Notes under the pieces: generated by a model | The model's database searches: none | What the model saw: the letters and a program-made list of their open reading frames with translations, nothing else | What the model was told of the DNA's origin: nothing | Program-made: the position numbers and the translations under genes | Part shown: positions 25,485-34,051 of the stretch, piece after piece | Position numbering within the stretch: position 1 is the stretch's first letter | Layout: every line of letters starts with the position of its first letter | DNA from: CBDBUR01 sp965212075 | GTDB lineage: Bacteria > Pseudomonadota > Alphaproteobacteria > JAPOUT01 > G958296285 | Length of the DNA: 64,000 nt | Reading direction: 5' to 3' | Assembly (NCBI GenBank): GCA_965212075.1 | Contig: OZ243043.1 | Coordinates: forward strand, 1-64,000

Positions 25485-26192
25485 ATGAACACAAAAAAAA
25501 TCGCTAGAGGGAAATCCGCTCAAAAAAAGGCGGCACAGAAAAAAACAGCTAAAAAAAAGATAATTAAAAAAGCTGTCAGGAAGGCCGCATCTTCAGCCTC
25601 AAAAAACCCACGTGGTCAAACGGCTGCGGTAGCGCTCAAAAAACCGATCAGGCAGCGCGCCTCTTTTCGTTTGAATGAATATATCGTTTATCCGGCGCAT
25701 GGCGTTGGGCAGATCATTGAAATCAAAGAGCAGATGATCGCCGAGCAAGCGGCAGAATTTTTTATCATTGACTTCAAACAAGAGCGCCTTGTTCTCAAAG
25801 TTCCGGTTTTGCGCGCGGCCTCGGGAGGCATGAGGAAGCTCGCTGATGAGAAGCTCATGCGCAAAGGCATCGCCGTGCTCAAAGAGCCCGCGCGGATTAA
25901 GCGCACAATGTGGTCGCGGCGCGCGCAAGAATATGAAGCGAAAATCAATTCCGGTGATTTTATTTTGCTCTGCGAAGTGGTGCGCGACCTCTATCGCTCG
26001 GAGTCGCAGCGCGAGCAGTCTTATAGCGAGCGGCAATTATATGAGGCCGCGTTTGCCCGCCTGCAGCGCGAGGTCGCGCTGGCGCGCAAAACCGGCGATG
26101 AGGCGGCGACGGAAACATTATTGTCGGTGCTTATCGCCGCGCGCCGCGAGGATGATGAGATAAAATCTTCACTCGCTACACCGCCTTCTTAA
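25485..26192 (+). CDS. CarD family transcriptional regulator with lysine-rich N-terminus
   Basis: A 235-residue protein with a CarD RNA polymerase-interaction domain starting NEYIVYPAHGVGQIIEI (about residue 66) and a C-terminal helical domain. CarD/CdnL proteins bind the RNA polymerase beta subunit and stabilise open promoters. The first 60 residues are unusual, a Lys/Ala-rich tail (KSAQKKAAQKKTAKKK) like histone H1 tails that could bind DNA non-specifically. The start at 25485 directly follows fdxA; a longer in-frame reading upstream only shadows fdxA. A tRNA gene starts at the base after its stop. Confidence 0.88.
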   Translation: MNTKKIARGKSAQKKAAQKKTAKKKIIKKAVRKAASSASKNPRGQTAAVALKKPIRQRASFRLNEYIVYPAHGVGQIIEIKEQMIAEQAAEFFIIDFKQERLVLKVPVLRAASGGMRKLADEKLMRKGIAVLKEPARIKRTMWSRRAQEYEAKINSGDFILLCEVVRDLYRSESQREQSYSERQLYEAAFARLQREVALARKTGDEAATETLLSVLIAARREDDEIKSSLATPPS

Positions 26193-26269
26193 GGTCCCGT
26201 AGTTCAGTCGGATAGAACACCAGATTCCTAATCTGGGGGTCGGAGGTTCGAATCCTCCCGGGATCACCA
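26193..26269 (+). tRNA. tRNA-Arg (CCU anticodon)
   Basis: A 77-base tRNA with encoded CCA. The acceptor stem is GGTCCCG/CGGGATC, the D arm GTTC/GAAC, the anticodon stem CCAGA/TCTGG around loop TTCCTAA (anticodon CCT) and the T arm GGAGG TTCGAAT CCTCC. It decodes AGG. It is uninterrupted here, whereas the tRNA-Arg(CCU) of Agrobacterium is a known group I intron host. It follows the carD-like gene directly. Confidence 0.97.
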
Positions 26270-26294
26270 GTTTTTTAAGAAAGGATCAAGCCTC

Positions 26295-26699
26295 GTGCTT
26301 TTGGGAAAAAACCAAAAACGAATTCTTGCCGCGACAGATATTGGCATGCTGCTTTATTGGCTGCTGATTTTTTTTGATTATGCGGGCTGGCTGAGCATTG
26401 ATCCGGAATATATGTATTCCAATCATCATGATCCGCTCATCGTCGCGTGGAATCTATCATTTTTGCCGATTGATATTGCCTTTGCGGTTTTGGGCTTGGC
26501 GGGGCTTTTTCTGCCGGTTTCAGATATGAGCCGCCGCGCCCTCAATCTCATATCGCTGACTTTGATGTTCTGCGCGGGCGTGATGGCGCTCAGCTTCTGG
26601 GCGCTCATCGGCGATTATAAATTATTCTGGTGGGCGGTGAATCTCTGGCTGGCGGTGCTGCCGCTTTTGATATTTTTTAAACAGCGCGAACCTTACTGA
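26295..26699 (+). CDS. DUF5360-like membrane protein
   Basis: A 134-residue integral membrane protein with four hydrophobic segments (near 12-30, 48-72, 82-105 and 110-130). The wording, including ATDIGMLLYW and WNLSFLPID, resembles the DUF5360 family of unknown function. It uses a GTG start with an AAAGGA site 9 bases upstream. Its end overlaps the convergent alpha/beta hydrolase by 7 bases. No catalytic motif is visible. Confidence 0.65.
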   Translation: MLLGKNQKRILAATDIGMLLYWLLIFFDYAGWLSIDPEYMYSNHHDPLIVAWNLSFLPIDIAFAVLGLAGLFLPVSDMSRRALNLISLTLMFCAGVMALSFWALIGDYKLFWWAVNLWLAVLPLLIFFKQREPY

Positions 26700-27667
26700 A
26701 ATCGCGAAGCGCTTTCGGCGGTTTTGGCGGCGGATTCGTCGACGGCTTTGGAGAGCGCCTCGGCTTCATCACCGCCTCTGGCACTGCCCTTGGCAGCTTC
26801 GCAGATGGCGTTGGCATAGGTTTCGTAGAGTTCGGGCGGGATATCGTGTCCCATGCCTGCCACGCGGCGCAATTGCGCGCCGGAGATTGCGGCAGCAGTA
26901 TCTTCACCGCCTTGGATCGGCACGAGCGGATCGTCCTCGCCATGCAGCACGATTGTCGGGGCGGTGATTTTTTTCAGCCTCTCGCGGCGGTCACCATCGG
27001 CGAGGATTGCCGCGGTCTGGCGCGCGACGCCGGCAGGATAATAAGAGCGCGTGACCGTGCGCTTGACCTCATGGAGCAGGGACTGCTTGTCGCGCGGATA
27101 GCCGGGCGAGCCGATGGTCGCCCAAATATGCTGGCCGCGTTTGATCGCCTCTTCCAAATCATTCGGGTCCGCGACCGGCGAGAGCAAAGCCTCCATAGCT
27201 TCGGGCGTTCCCTGCGGCAGTTCGGGATTGCCGGTGGTTGACATGATCGACGTTAAACTCAGCACATGGTCTGGATGATTGGCCGCGACTAGCTGCGCGA
27301 TCATGCCGCCCATGGAGGCGCCGACAATATGCGCTTTTTTGATGTTCAGTGCGCTCAGCAAAGCGGCGGCATCATCGGCCATATCGCTTAAAGTGTAGGG
27401 GACGTCGGGTGTTTTGCCAGCGGCGGAATCGGCGACGAGCTGAAACATATCGGGCACCGGCGCGCTGTCAAATTTTTCCGACAGGCCAATGTCGCGATTG
27501 TCAAACCGGATCACCTGAAACCCGCGCTTGACCAAAATATCCACCAGCTCGTCCGGCCATAGGATCAATTGCGCGCCTAGCCCCATAATGAGCAGCACCG
27601 TTTCTTTGTTTGGATCGCCTGCGCGCTCATATTCAATTTTTATGCCATTGGCTTTGATTGAGGCCAT
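26693..27667 (-). CDS. Alpha/beta hydrolase
   Basis: A 324-residue alpha/beta hydrolase-fold enzyme. Visible parts are the oxyanion region LLIMGLGAQ, the nucleophile elbow GASMGGMI (Ser) around residue 118, an acidic residue in VLHGEDDPLVP and the late GMGHDIPPEL histidine. The C-terminal 35 residues are Ala/Glu/Ser-rich and probably disordered. It follows DUF924 and acyl-CoA synthetase genes on the same strand, which suggests a role with fatty acyl or ester substrates. The substrate is not identifiable. Confidence 0.85.
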   Translation of the reverse strand: MASIKANGIKIEYERAGDPNKETVLLIMGLGAQLILWPDELVDILVKRGFQVIRFDNRDIGLSEKFDSAPVPDMFQLVADSAAGKTPDVPYTLSDMADDAAALLSALNIKKAHIVGASMGGMIAQLVAANHPDHVLSLTSIMSTTGNPELPQGTPEAMEALLSPVADPNDLEEAIKRGQHIWATIGSPGYPRDKQSLLHEVKRTVTRSYYPAGVARQTAAILADGDRRERLKKITAPTIVLHGEDDPLVPIQGGEDTAAAISGAQLRRVAGMGHDIPPELYETYANAICEAAKGSARGGDEAEALSKAVDESAAKTAESASRFQ

Positions 27668-27689
27668 GATGTCTCTCCTTTGGTTTGTT

Positions 27690-28277
27690 TTAGTTTGTTT
27701 GTTCTAGTTGATTTTTGGGTGTCTGTCCCCAGCCGACATTTTTATTTTCGGCGAGATAGGCGTCTTCTGGAGCCGTATTGGCGCGGCCTAAAATTGCATT
27801 GCGATGCGGGAAGCGGCCAAAGCGCTCAATGATCTGCGCATGATCTTCAATGAACTTCAGATTGCTGGGCGATGTTGTCGTGCGCTCGGTGAAATATCTG
27901 ACCGACAAAGCCTGATCTTCCACACTTTCAGAATGTTCAAAGGGCGTATAAAACCAGATGCGATCTGGCCCGTCATAGTCAAGATCAAAGCCCTGCGCGA
28001 TACTTCGTCGCGCAATTTCGCGCGCTTTTTCATCGCAGGCGAACGCACCGGCCTCGCCGCGATAGATATTGCGCGAAAACTGATCCAAGATGATGACGAG
28101 CGCCAAAGCTGTTTCAGCCTTGTCGCACCAGTCATCAAGCTGGCCGTCGGCGGCGTCTTGATGAAGCGCGTGAAATCTTGTTTTGATTTCTGCATCAAAG
28201 GCGGGGTTCGCAGCCCACCATTTTTTCTCACCAGAAGCGCGCCAAAATTCCAAAACATCGAGCGCGGTTTTATTCAT
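27690..28277 (-). CDS. DUF924 family protein
   Basis: A 195-residue protein matching DUF924, with the conserved VLEFWRASGEKKWW start and the ILDQFSRNIYRG segment. The family is helical and of unknown biochemical function. It lies in a run with the acyl-CoA synthetase upstream and the alpha/beta hydrolase downstream, with gaps of 1 and 22 bases, so one transcript is likely. No signal peptide or membrane helix is seen. Confidence 0.88.
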   Translation of the reverse strand: MNKTALDVLEFWRASGEKKWWAANPAFDAEIKTRFHALHQDAADGQLDDWCDKAETALALVIILDQFSRNIYRGEAGAFACDEKAREIARRSIAQGFDLDYDGPDRIWFYTPFEHSESVEDQALSVRYFTERTTTSPSNLKFIEDHAQIIERFGRFPHRNAILGRANTAPEDAYLAENKNVGWGQTPKNQLEQTN

Positions 28278-28278
28278 A

Positions 28279-30069
28279 TCAGAGCCTCATGCCGCCAGAC
28301 ATGATTTTGTCATAGCTTGAACCATCAAGCGGGGTATAAGACTTTGTTTCCGGATTGTTGAACAAGATCGGGTCGGAGATTTTTGCCGGATCAAACCCAT
28401 CCTTAACGAGGTCCACTTTGCGATGTTTGAACGTGCCGGTGACTTCTATTTCTTTTTGCATCCGCAGGAAGACGGGTCGCGCATAAGCGGGCAGCTGGCT
28501 TGAGATATGTTCGTAGAACTTTTTGAAATCAACATCGCCTGCGACGACAAGCGAAGCCATGCCCGCGCGGCCATCAGTGCCGGGGACATTGACGCCATAG
28601 ACATTGACATCGCTGATCCCTTCAAAGGTGGACAGCACTTCGGCGACCTCTGACGTGGCGACATTTTCGCCCTTCCAGCGAAATGTATCGCCGATGCGGT
28701 CAATGAAATAGAAATAGCCCTTTTTGTCAAATTTCAGCAGATCGCCAGTGCGGAACCACCGGTCGCCTTTTTTGAAAACATCATGCATGATTTTGCCCTG
28801 TGTTTCCTTTTTGCCGACATAGCCTTCAAAGCGAGCGAAGGGCTTGTCGGGGTCATCGTCGAAGATTTCCCCGAGCAATTCGCCGACCTCGTCTGGTCCG
28901 CATTTGATGCAAAAGCCTTCTTGATTGCGCACGGGCTCTTCTTTTTCAATGTCAAACTGCGCGACTTCAAGGTTGGAGCGCGAGCGCGCCCATCCGGGAA
29001 CGCGCCCGACAGCGCCAACTTGGCCGTCGAAGTTAACCAGCGACACATTGCCTTCAGTAGCGCCATAAAACTCAATAATTTTGGGTATTTTGAAGCGCTT
29101 TTGAAAATCCGGCCAGATATCCGGCCGCAGGCCATTGCCGACGATTCTTTCGAGTTTATGGTCCTGTTCGTGCTCTTGCGGAGGCGCGGTGGTGAGATAG
29201 CGGCACAGCTCGCCGATATATTGGAATTGTGTGATGCCATGTTTGTATATGTCGTCCCAGAAATCGCGCACCGAGAATTTGCGCTTCAACACCATCGCGC
29301 CGCCGGTCAGCATGGTCGTGCCGACGGCGCACATGCCGCCCGCCGAGTGATAGAGCGGCAGGATTATATAATTGCGGTCATGCGGTTTGGCTTTGGTGAT
29401 TTTGGAGAAAATCGACATGATGCCCAGCATGCGGCGGTGCGAGAGGCGCGCAGCTTTAGGATTGCCGGTTGTGCCGCTGGTATAGATGTAGAGCGCATCG
29501 TCGTTAAAATCGATTTTTTGCTCCTCTGGCAGGATGAAGGGTTCGCTGGGCATAGTGGCGAGCGCCTCATCGATATTTTTTGAACCTTGCATCTGTCCTT
29601 CCTGTGTCCAGAGCTCCGGCGTGAATTCAAGCATATCGGCGGCGCCGGCATATTGCTCGCCCAGTTCGGCGCCGAGAATGATATGTTTTGCGCCCGATAT
29701 GTTCAGACAATGCGCAAGCGGCTTGCTGGTCAAATGCGTGTTGATCAAAGCAGCCGTGCCGCCTGCGCGCAAAATGCCAACCCAGCACATCAGATATTCC
29801 GAACGATTTTCCATCATCAAAGCGACGACTTCGCCTTTCTTTGTGTTTTGCGCTTTCATCCAATGCGCATAGGCATCGGCGCGGCGGTCAAACTCATCAT
29901 AGGTGATGGTTTTGCCCTCAAAGATGAGGAGCGGCTTGTCGCCATGCTTCTTGATGACCGCATCAAACTCCGTGATGAACGTCGTGTCGGTCTGTGTGCT
30001 GAGCCTTTTCAGCTCATTGGTCATGCCGATCGCGTCGATGGCAAAACGGATTTCTTTCAACAATCCCAT
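28279..30069 (-). CDS. Long-chain acyl-CoA synthetase (FATP-like)
   Basis: A 596-residue AMP-forming ligase that activates fatty acids to acyl-CoA. The ATP/AMP signature YTSGTTGNPKAARLSHRR (about residue 195), the IEFYGATEGN segment and the GDLLKFDKKGYFYFIDRIGD motif are visible, followed by WKGENVATSEV. The wording and the missing long FadD N-terminus place it near the FATP/very-long-chain group. It leads the run with DUF924 and the hydrolase. It would supply acyl-CoA to the acyl-CoA dehydrogenase found elsewhere in the window. Confidence 0.93.
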   Translation of the reverse strand: MGLLKEIRFAIDAIGMTNELKRLSTQTDTTFITEFDAVIKKHGDKPLLIFEGKTITYDEFDRRADAYAHWMKAQNTKKGEVVALMMENRSEYLMCWVGILRAGGTAALINTHLTSKPLAHCLNISGAKHIILGAELGEQYAGAADMLEFTPELWTQEGQMQGSKNIDEALATMPSEPFILPEEQKIDFNDDALYIYTSGTTGNPKAARLSHRRMLGIMSIFSKITKAKPHDRNYIILPLYHSAGGMCAVGTTMLTGGAMVLKRKFSVRDFWDDIYKHGITQFQYIGELCRYLTTAPPQEHEQDHKLERIVGNGLRPDIWPDFQKRFKIPKIIEFYGATEGNVSLVNFDGQVGAVGRVPGWARSRSNLEVAQFDIEKEEPVRNQEGFCIKCGPDEVGELLGEIFDDDPDKPFARFEGYVGKKETQGKIMHDVFKKGDRWFRTGDLLKFDKKGYFYFIDRIGDTFRWKGENVATSEVAEVLSTFEGISDVNVYGVNVPGTDGRAGMASLVVAGDVDFKKFYEHISSQLPAYARPVFLRMQKEIEVTGTFKHRKVDLVKDGFDPAKISDPILFNNPETKSYTPLDGSSYDKIMSGGMRL

Positions 30070-30117
30070 GATGATACCTCCCTGTTCACTACGGATAGAA
30101 GGATATTATAGCATAAA

Positions 30118-30451
30118 TGGTGGCGCTGGAGAGACTCGAACTCTCACATCCTTGCGGATAACGGATTTTGCATCACACTGCGGCTTTCACCGCGAAGAGA
30201 GGCCTCTTCTTTGTGCGCTGGACTATGCCTTCGGCCTATGGGGAGGTGAAAACTTATACACCGCCGCCACTTAGCTGCCCGCCGTCTAGTCTCTACACGT
30301 TCCCTTACCCTTGCGGGCTGGGGCTTCGCTCGGCGTTGGCCTCAGCCGGACTGGAGGCGTTCACCGAATTTGACGAGTTCTACTTCCGGCGTTTCCCCCG
30401 GAGCAACCCCTTTTTGAAGTCCGTCGCGTCTACCAATTCCGCCACAGCGCC
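30118..30451 (-). tRNA. tRNA-Leu (CAA), interrupted by a group I intron
   Basis: Minus-strand tRNA gene of 334 bases with encoded CCA. Exon 1 (30418-30451) gives acceptor GGCGCTG, the D arm and the anticodon stem ACGGA with U33. Exon 2 (30118-30170) begins CAAAATCCGT and includes the long variable arm, T arm GAGAG TTCGAGT CTCTC and acceptor CAGCGCC. Joining the exons gives a 7-base anticodon loop with anticodon CAA and an 87-base tRNA. Splicing one base later would give an 8-base loop, so the break is placed between U33 and C34. Confidence 0.9.
30171..30417 (-). ncRNA. Group I intron (IC3-like) in tRNA-Leu
   Basis: A 247-base self-splicing-type intron. Conserved core elements on the minus strand are the P-region CAAATTCGGTGAACGCC (30356-30372), the R-region GTGTAGAGACTAGACGG (30282-30298) and the S-region AAGGCATAGTCCAG (30218-30231), all very close to the Azoarcus tRNA-Ile intron. 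P1 can form between exon GACU and internal GGGU, with a U-G pair at the 5' splice site. The intron ends in G. It holds no homing endonuclease gene. Confidence 0.9.
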
Positions 30452-30541
30452 CTTCCTCTTTTCTTATCATATCTGCGCGGGGCGCGCTAGGTGAGGTGAG
30501 GGGATTTGGCAAGATAGAGGCTGCGGGGTAAGGTCGGGCAG

Positions 30542-31594
30542 ATGGAGACGGCAGCGACATTTCCGCCATTTTATCGGCGCCTGCGCGAAGGGGTTCGCTC
30601 GCGCTGGGCGCTGTTGGTTTTGGCGGTGGCGAGTGTTTCTGAGGCGATTATTTCCCCTCTGCCGCCCGACGTTCTACTCGCGCCGATGACGATCGCCGCG
30701 CCCGCGCGCGCTTGGCGCTTGGCCGGATTGACGACTTTGTTTTCGGTTGCGGGCGGCATTGCCGGATATTTCATCGGCGTATTTTTCATGGATTATTTTG
30801 GCTGGGCGCTGCTTGATCTTTACGGGCTGCGCGAGCAATTTGCGCGCTTTGAAAGCCTTTATCAAAATTATGGCATAGCGGTTGTGCTGGTCGGCGCGTT
30901 CACGCCGATCCCTTATAAAGTGATCGCCATCACGAGCGGCGCGGCCTCTTTGAACCCGTTTGTTTTTATTTTTTTCAGCCTGCTGGGGCGCGGCGGGCGA
31001 TTTTTTATCGTCGCTGGTCTCTGCCGCCTTTGGGGGCCTGCGGCGGAAGAGCTTTTGCTGCGGCTGGCTTTCGGCACAAAATTGAAACAGGCTTTGTCTT
31101 TAATTTTTTCAGGAATTCTTGCTAGCGTGTTGATTGTTTTGCTGGGCGCATTTTACTTTGAATATATCGTTGGGCTTCAGCCCTGCGCGCTTTGTCTGTG
31201 GCAGCGCTGGCCTTATTATGCGGTGGCCGCTCTTTGTTTTGCCGCTTTGTTCTTGCCGCTTGAGCGGCTTCGCTGGGGCGTTTTGGCTTTATGTTGTTTG
31301 ATATTTATCGCCAGCGCTTTATTGGGGGGCTATCATGCGGGCGTGGAATGGGCTTGGTGGCCCGGTCCGGCGCAATGCGCGGCGGCAGCAGACATCGCCG
31401 AGAGCACACAAGGCCTGATGACGCAGCTCGCCACCGCCGCGCCGCCGAGCTGTGATGAAGCGCCATGGCGCTTGTGGGGCCTGTCGCTGGCGGGGTATAA
31501 TTTTTTGATCTCTCTGGCTTTTGCCGGATTCACCTTATTCACCTTTAGGAACTATGATGAGTCAAGAAAAGAAAACTTCAGAAAAAAAGACTGA
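30542..31594 (+). CDS. YqaA/DedA-type membrane protein fused to DsbB
   Basis: A 350-residue membrane protein with two units. The first (about 20-180) matches the YqaA branch of the DedA/SNARE-associated family, including the amphipathic GAFTPIPYKVIAITSGA segment. The second (about 185-340) is DsbB, the quinone-linked enzyme that reoxidises DsbA: the first redox pair is C215/C218 (PCALC) and the second is C279/C304, with four helices. The frame is open throughout, with no stop between the units. In related bacteria these are separate adjacent genes followed by coq7, as here. Confidence 0.85.
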   Translation: METAATFPPFYRRLREGVRSRWALLVLAVASVSEAIISPLPPDVLLAPMTIAAPARAWRLAGLTTLFSVAGGIAGYFIGVFFMDYFGWALLDLYGLREQFARFESLYQNYGIAVVLVGAFTPIPYKVIAITSGAASLNPFVFIFFSLLGRGGRFFIVAGLCRLWGPAAEELLLRLAFGTKLKQALSLIFSGILASVLIVLLGAFYFEYIVGLQPCALCLWQRWPYYAVAALCFAALFLPLERLRWGVLALCCLIFIASALLGGYHAGVEWAWWPGPAQCAAAADIAESTQGLMTQLATAAPPSCDEAPWRLWGLSLAGYNFLISLAFAGFTLFTFRNYDESRKENFRKKD

Positions 31595-32084
31595 CGTAAT
31601 GGCGCGCGTCAATCACGCTGGAGAATATGGCGCAGTGCGCATTTATCAAGGTCAGGCGGCTTTGTTTGACCGCAGCAATAAGCGCGCGGCGCGCCAAGTC
31701 AAGGAGATGGCCGCACATGAGCAGGAACATCTTGCCTTTTTTGAGGCGATGATCGCGCGGGAGAACATTCGCCCGACGGCTCTTTTGCCGGTTTGGCACG
31801 CTGCCGGATTTATGCTCGGTGCCGCGACCGCTTTGCTGGGACGGCAGGCGGCGATGGCCTGCACGCAGGCGGTGGAGGAGGTGATTGACGATCATTATAC
31901 CCGCCAGCTTGATGAGCTAGGCGAGGAAGATAAAGCCTTGAAGCAGGAGATCGCGCGCTTTCGCGATGATGAGCGTGCGCATCGCGATATTGCGCTTTTG
32001 GAAGGCGAGGATAATTTCCCTGTGATGCGCGCAGGGATTGCGGCGATCTGCCGCGCAGCGATTGCGCTCTCTTCGCGTTTTTAG
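31557..32084 (+). CDS. coq7: Demethoxyubiquinone hydroxylase (COQ7)
   Basis: Di-iron enzyme for the C-6 hydroxylation step of ubiquinone synthesis. The 175-residue protein has NHAGEYGAVRIYQ, EQEHLAFFE, VEEVIDDHY and DDERAHRD, which supply the Glu and His iron ligands. The start at 31557 is chosen because AGGA lies 6 bases upstream; an ATG three bases earlier is closer to the site. It overlaps the end of the DsbB fusion by 38 bases in another frame. The DsbB neighbour also depends on quinone. Confidence 0.94.
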   Translation: MSQEKKTSEKKTDVMARVNHAGEYGAVRIYQGQAALFDRSNKRAARQVKEMAAHEQEHLAFFEAMIARENIRPTALLPVWHAAGFMLGAATALLGRQAAMACTQAVEEVIDDHYTRQLDELGEEDKALKQEIARFRDDERAHRDIALLEGEDNFPVMRAGIAAICRAAIALSSRF

Positions 32085-32136
32085 GCGATTTATATATAAT
32101 TCTAGCTAAAAGGTTTCCAAGCTTTTAATTTCCGTC

Positions 32137-32187
32137 ATTCCCGCAAAGGTGGGTGAAGCTCTTGGCGATTCCTCTGTCAGCGGGAAT
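32137..32187. repeat. Short inverted-repeat element (ATTCCCGC...GCGGGAAT)
   Basis: An 8-base perfect inverted repeat, ATTCCCGC at 32137-32144 and GCGGGAAT at 32180-32187, is flanked by CGTC and CCAG. The wording (GTCATTCCCGC...GCGGGAATCCAG) matches a palindromic repeat dispersed in many bacterial genomes. Here the loop is longer than usual, so it may be an altered copy. It lies in the 192-base gap between coq7 and the desaturase, where no gene is seen, and could act as a transcript end for either convergent gene. Confidence 0.6.
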
Positions 32188-32276
32188 CCAGTGAACGGGC
32201 ATCATCAGGGCGTAGCATTTTCAACGAGAGGCTGATTTGGTTTCCTGCTTCATTTTCGCCCAGTCTTGGTGCGCGT

Positions 32277-33293
32277 TTAAGAATTTGGATTAGCGAAACC
32301 ATCTCCGAAAGAGCCAGCTTTGCGCCGCGTATGATGAACGAGCTCGCCACGGCGATCATCTTTGTCGGGCAGCGAGGTGGCGCGTTTGAGCACATCGAGA
32401 TAGGAGGCTTCGGTCTCCATGTTTTCGGTGAGGCCGTTTTGCGCGAGATATTTTTGCAAGCGCGGCAGCCGATAGCAAGGCACCCACATCAGCAAATGAT
32501 GTTCAATATGATAATTGACCCAGTAGGGGGCGATAAAGGCGCGCGCGCGCCATCCGGCGCGTGTTGTTCTGGTGTTGCGCAGGGGGTCGTCATTGTCGGG
32601 CACGACGGCGTGTTCGGCGATATTGCGGATGCGCGTGACCAATTGATGCCAGGTCAAAAAAGGAATGAGCCAGAGCAAAAGATAAAGCTCGGGATATCCG
32701 GCGAAGGTGAGAATAGCTAAGATGACGAGCTGTACCGCGAGGGGGCCTCCTAATTTGCTGATGAAATATCTGCAGCGCGTTTTGAGGCTCCATGTCGGTT
32801 TGCCAAGTGCTGCGATGATCTGCGCTTTGCGCTGCTGGTATCCGGTCTGGCCGGTCAGGTCGCGAATGAATTTGCGCCGCAGGCTTGCGCGCGTGATCGG
32901 GAAAGGCGCAGAGAGGATCAGATCGGGATCATCTTCCTGCTGTGTGCGCGCATGATGTTTGAGGTGATAGCGGCGATAGGAGTCGGTGCGCGCGATGACC
33001 GGCCAGGCGAAAAACAGATCGCTGATCCAGTCATTGATATAGCGGTTTGGATGGATTGTGCCATGGGCGGCATCATGCATCAGCACGGCGAGGCCGAGCT
33101 GCCGCGTACCGATCAGCGCAACCGCGAACGGATAAAAGGCGACGGCGATCGCCCAATGCGGCGCAAGCGCAAACGCTGTCATTGTAAGCGCAATCACGCT
33201 CCAAGCATGAACGATCAGCCAGAGATTCCGCATATAAGAGCGTTTGCGGATCTTTGCCTTCTGGCTTTCGGTAAGAATCTGGTTCAACCGCAT
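32277..33293 (-). CDS. Membrane fatty acid desaturase family protein
   Basis: A 338-residue di-iron membrane desaturase or hydroxylase. The three His boxes are HDAAH (73-77), HLKHH (110-114) and HIEHH near residue 265, spread among about four membrane helices. The start at 33293 (ATG) is preferred over a TTG 48 bases upstream. A TATAAT box lies 7-12 bases before this ATG on the minus strand, so the message may be leaderless. The substrate (acyl lipid, acyl-CoA or other) cannot be told. Confidence 0.85.
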   Translation of the reverse strand: MRLNQILTESQKAKIRKRSYMRNLWLIVHAWSVIALTMTAFALAPHWAIAVAFYPFAVALIGTRQLGLAVLMHDAAHGTIHPNRYINDWISDLFFAWPVIARTDSYRRYHLKHHARTQQEDDPDLILSAPFPITRASLRRKFIRDLTGQTGYQQRKAQIIAALGKPTWSLKTRCRYFISKLGGPLAVQLVILAILTFAGYPELYLLLWLIPFLTWHQLVTRIRNIAEHAVVPDNDDPLRNTRTTRAGWRARAFIAPYWVNYHIEHHLLMWVPCYRLPRLQKYLAQNGLTENMETEASYLDVLKRATSLPDKDDRRGELVHHTRRKAGSFGDGFANPNS

Positions 33294-33366
33294 GAAATGA
33301 TTATAGCATGATCTGTCTTGATAAAATGACTTATCTTTCAATGGCTTATCATAGCCTTATCGCTGC

Positions 33367-34032
33367 TTAAGGCGTTGAGAGATGTGCGGCTAAAAATTGT
33401 CCGCCAAGCTGCAGCCCGTCAGGCATGATGGAATGGCCGCCGCCTTGGCTGATATGATATTTAACTTCAAACCCCGCGTCGCCCAGTCTTTGTGCAGCGT
33501 TTAATGTTGCGGTTGCGGGGATCATCGGGTCTTTGTCGCCATGAATGAGCAGGATCGGCGGGCGTAATTTAATGTCTGCCAGATTTTCTTTTTCGGGCAG
33601 AGCGCCGGAATAGCCGCAGATCGCCGCCGGTGCAATCTTGCGGCGCAGGCCGACATGGAGCGCCATCATCGTCCCTTGACTAAATCCGACCAGAGCGAGC
33701 CGATGATCCTCGACGCCCAGCCGCGCCAATTCATGGGCTAAGAAATCTTCAAGCAGACTGGCCGCGCTTTCGACGCCGGCTCGCATTTTTTCGGGATCGC
33801 GGTCGCGCGCGATCGCAAACCATTGATAGCCGAACCCGCCCATATCGCATGGCTGAGGCGCATTGGGCGCAACAAAGACCGTGTTGGGCAGAAGTTTTTG
33901 CCAATGAGGAGCAAGGCCGATGAGGTCTGCGCCGTCGGCGCCATAGCCATGACAGAACACGATGAGGCTGTCGGCCTGTCCAGAGGCGGCATCAAGCTGC
34001 GGACCAGTTAATGAATTTTTTGCCATATCCAT
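33367..34032 (-). CDS. Phospholipase/carboxylesterase family hydrolase
   Basis: A 221-residue alpha/beta hydrolase of the phospholipase/carboxylesterase type (lysophospholipase-like). It has the oxyanion region VFCHGYGADGADLIGLA, the nucleophile elbow GFSQGTMMA, the catalytic acid in LLIHGDKDPMIP and the late His in QGGGHSIM. No signal peptide is present, so it is cytosolic. The second Met (two codons on) may be the true start. It reads divergently from a small membrane protein gene 20 bases away. Confidence 0.9.
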   Translation of the reverse strand: MDMAKNSLTGPQLDAASGQADSLIVFCHGYGADGADLIGLAPHWQKLLPNTVFVAPNAPQPCDMGGFGYQWFAIARDRDPEKMRAGVESAASLLEDFLAHELARLGVEDHRLALVGFSQGTMMALHVGLRRKIAPAAICGYSGALPEKENLADIKLRPPILLIHGDKDPMIPATATLNAAQRLGDAGFEVKYHISQGGGHSIMPDGLQLGGQFLAAHLSTP

Positions 34033-34051
34033 TCTCCTGTTATTCTTGCCT

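Noticed and set aside
25146..26192. Longer CarD reading through fdxA
   Set aside because: The upstream part is fdxA in another frame, and the lysine-rich start at 25485 is a better start.
30168..30494. Open frame of 108 codons over the tRNA-Leu region
   Set aside because: It is an incidental frame through the intron and exon, which explain the sequence better.
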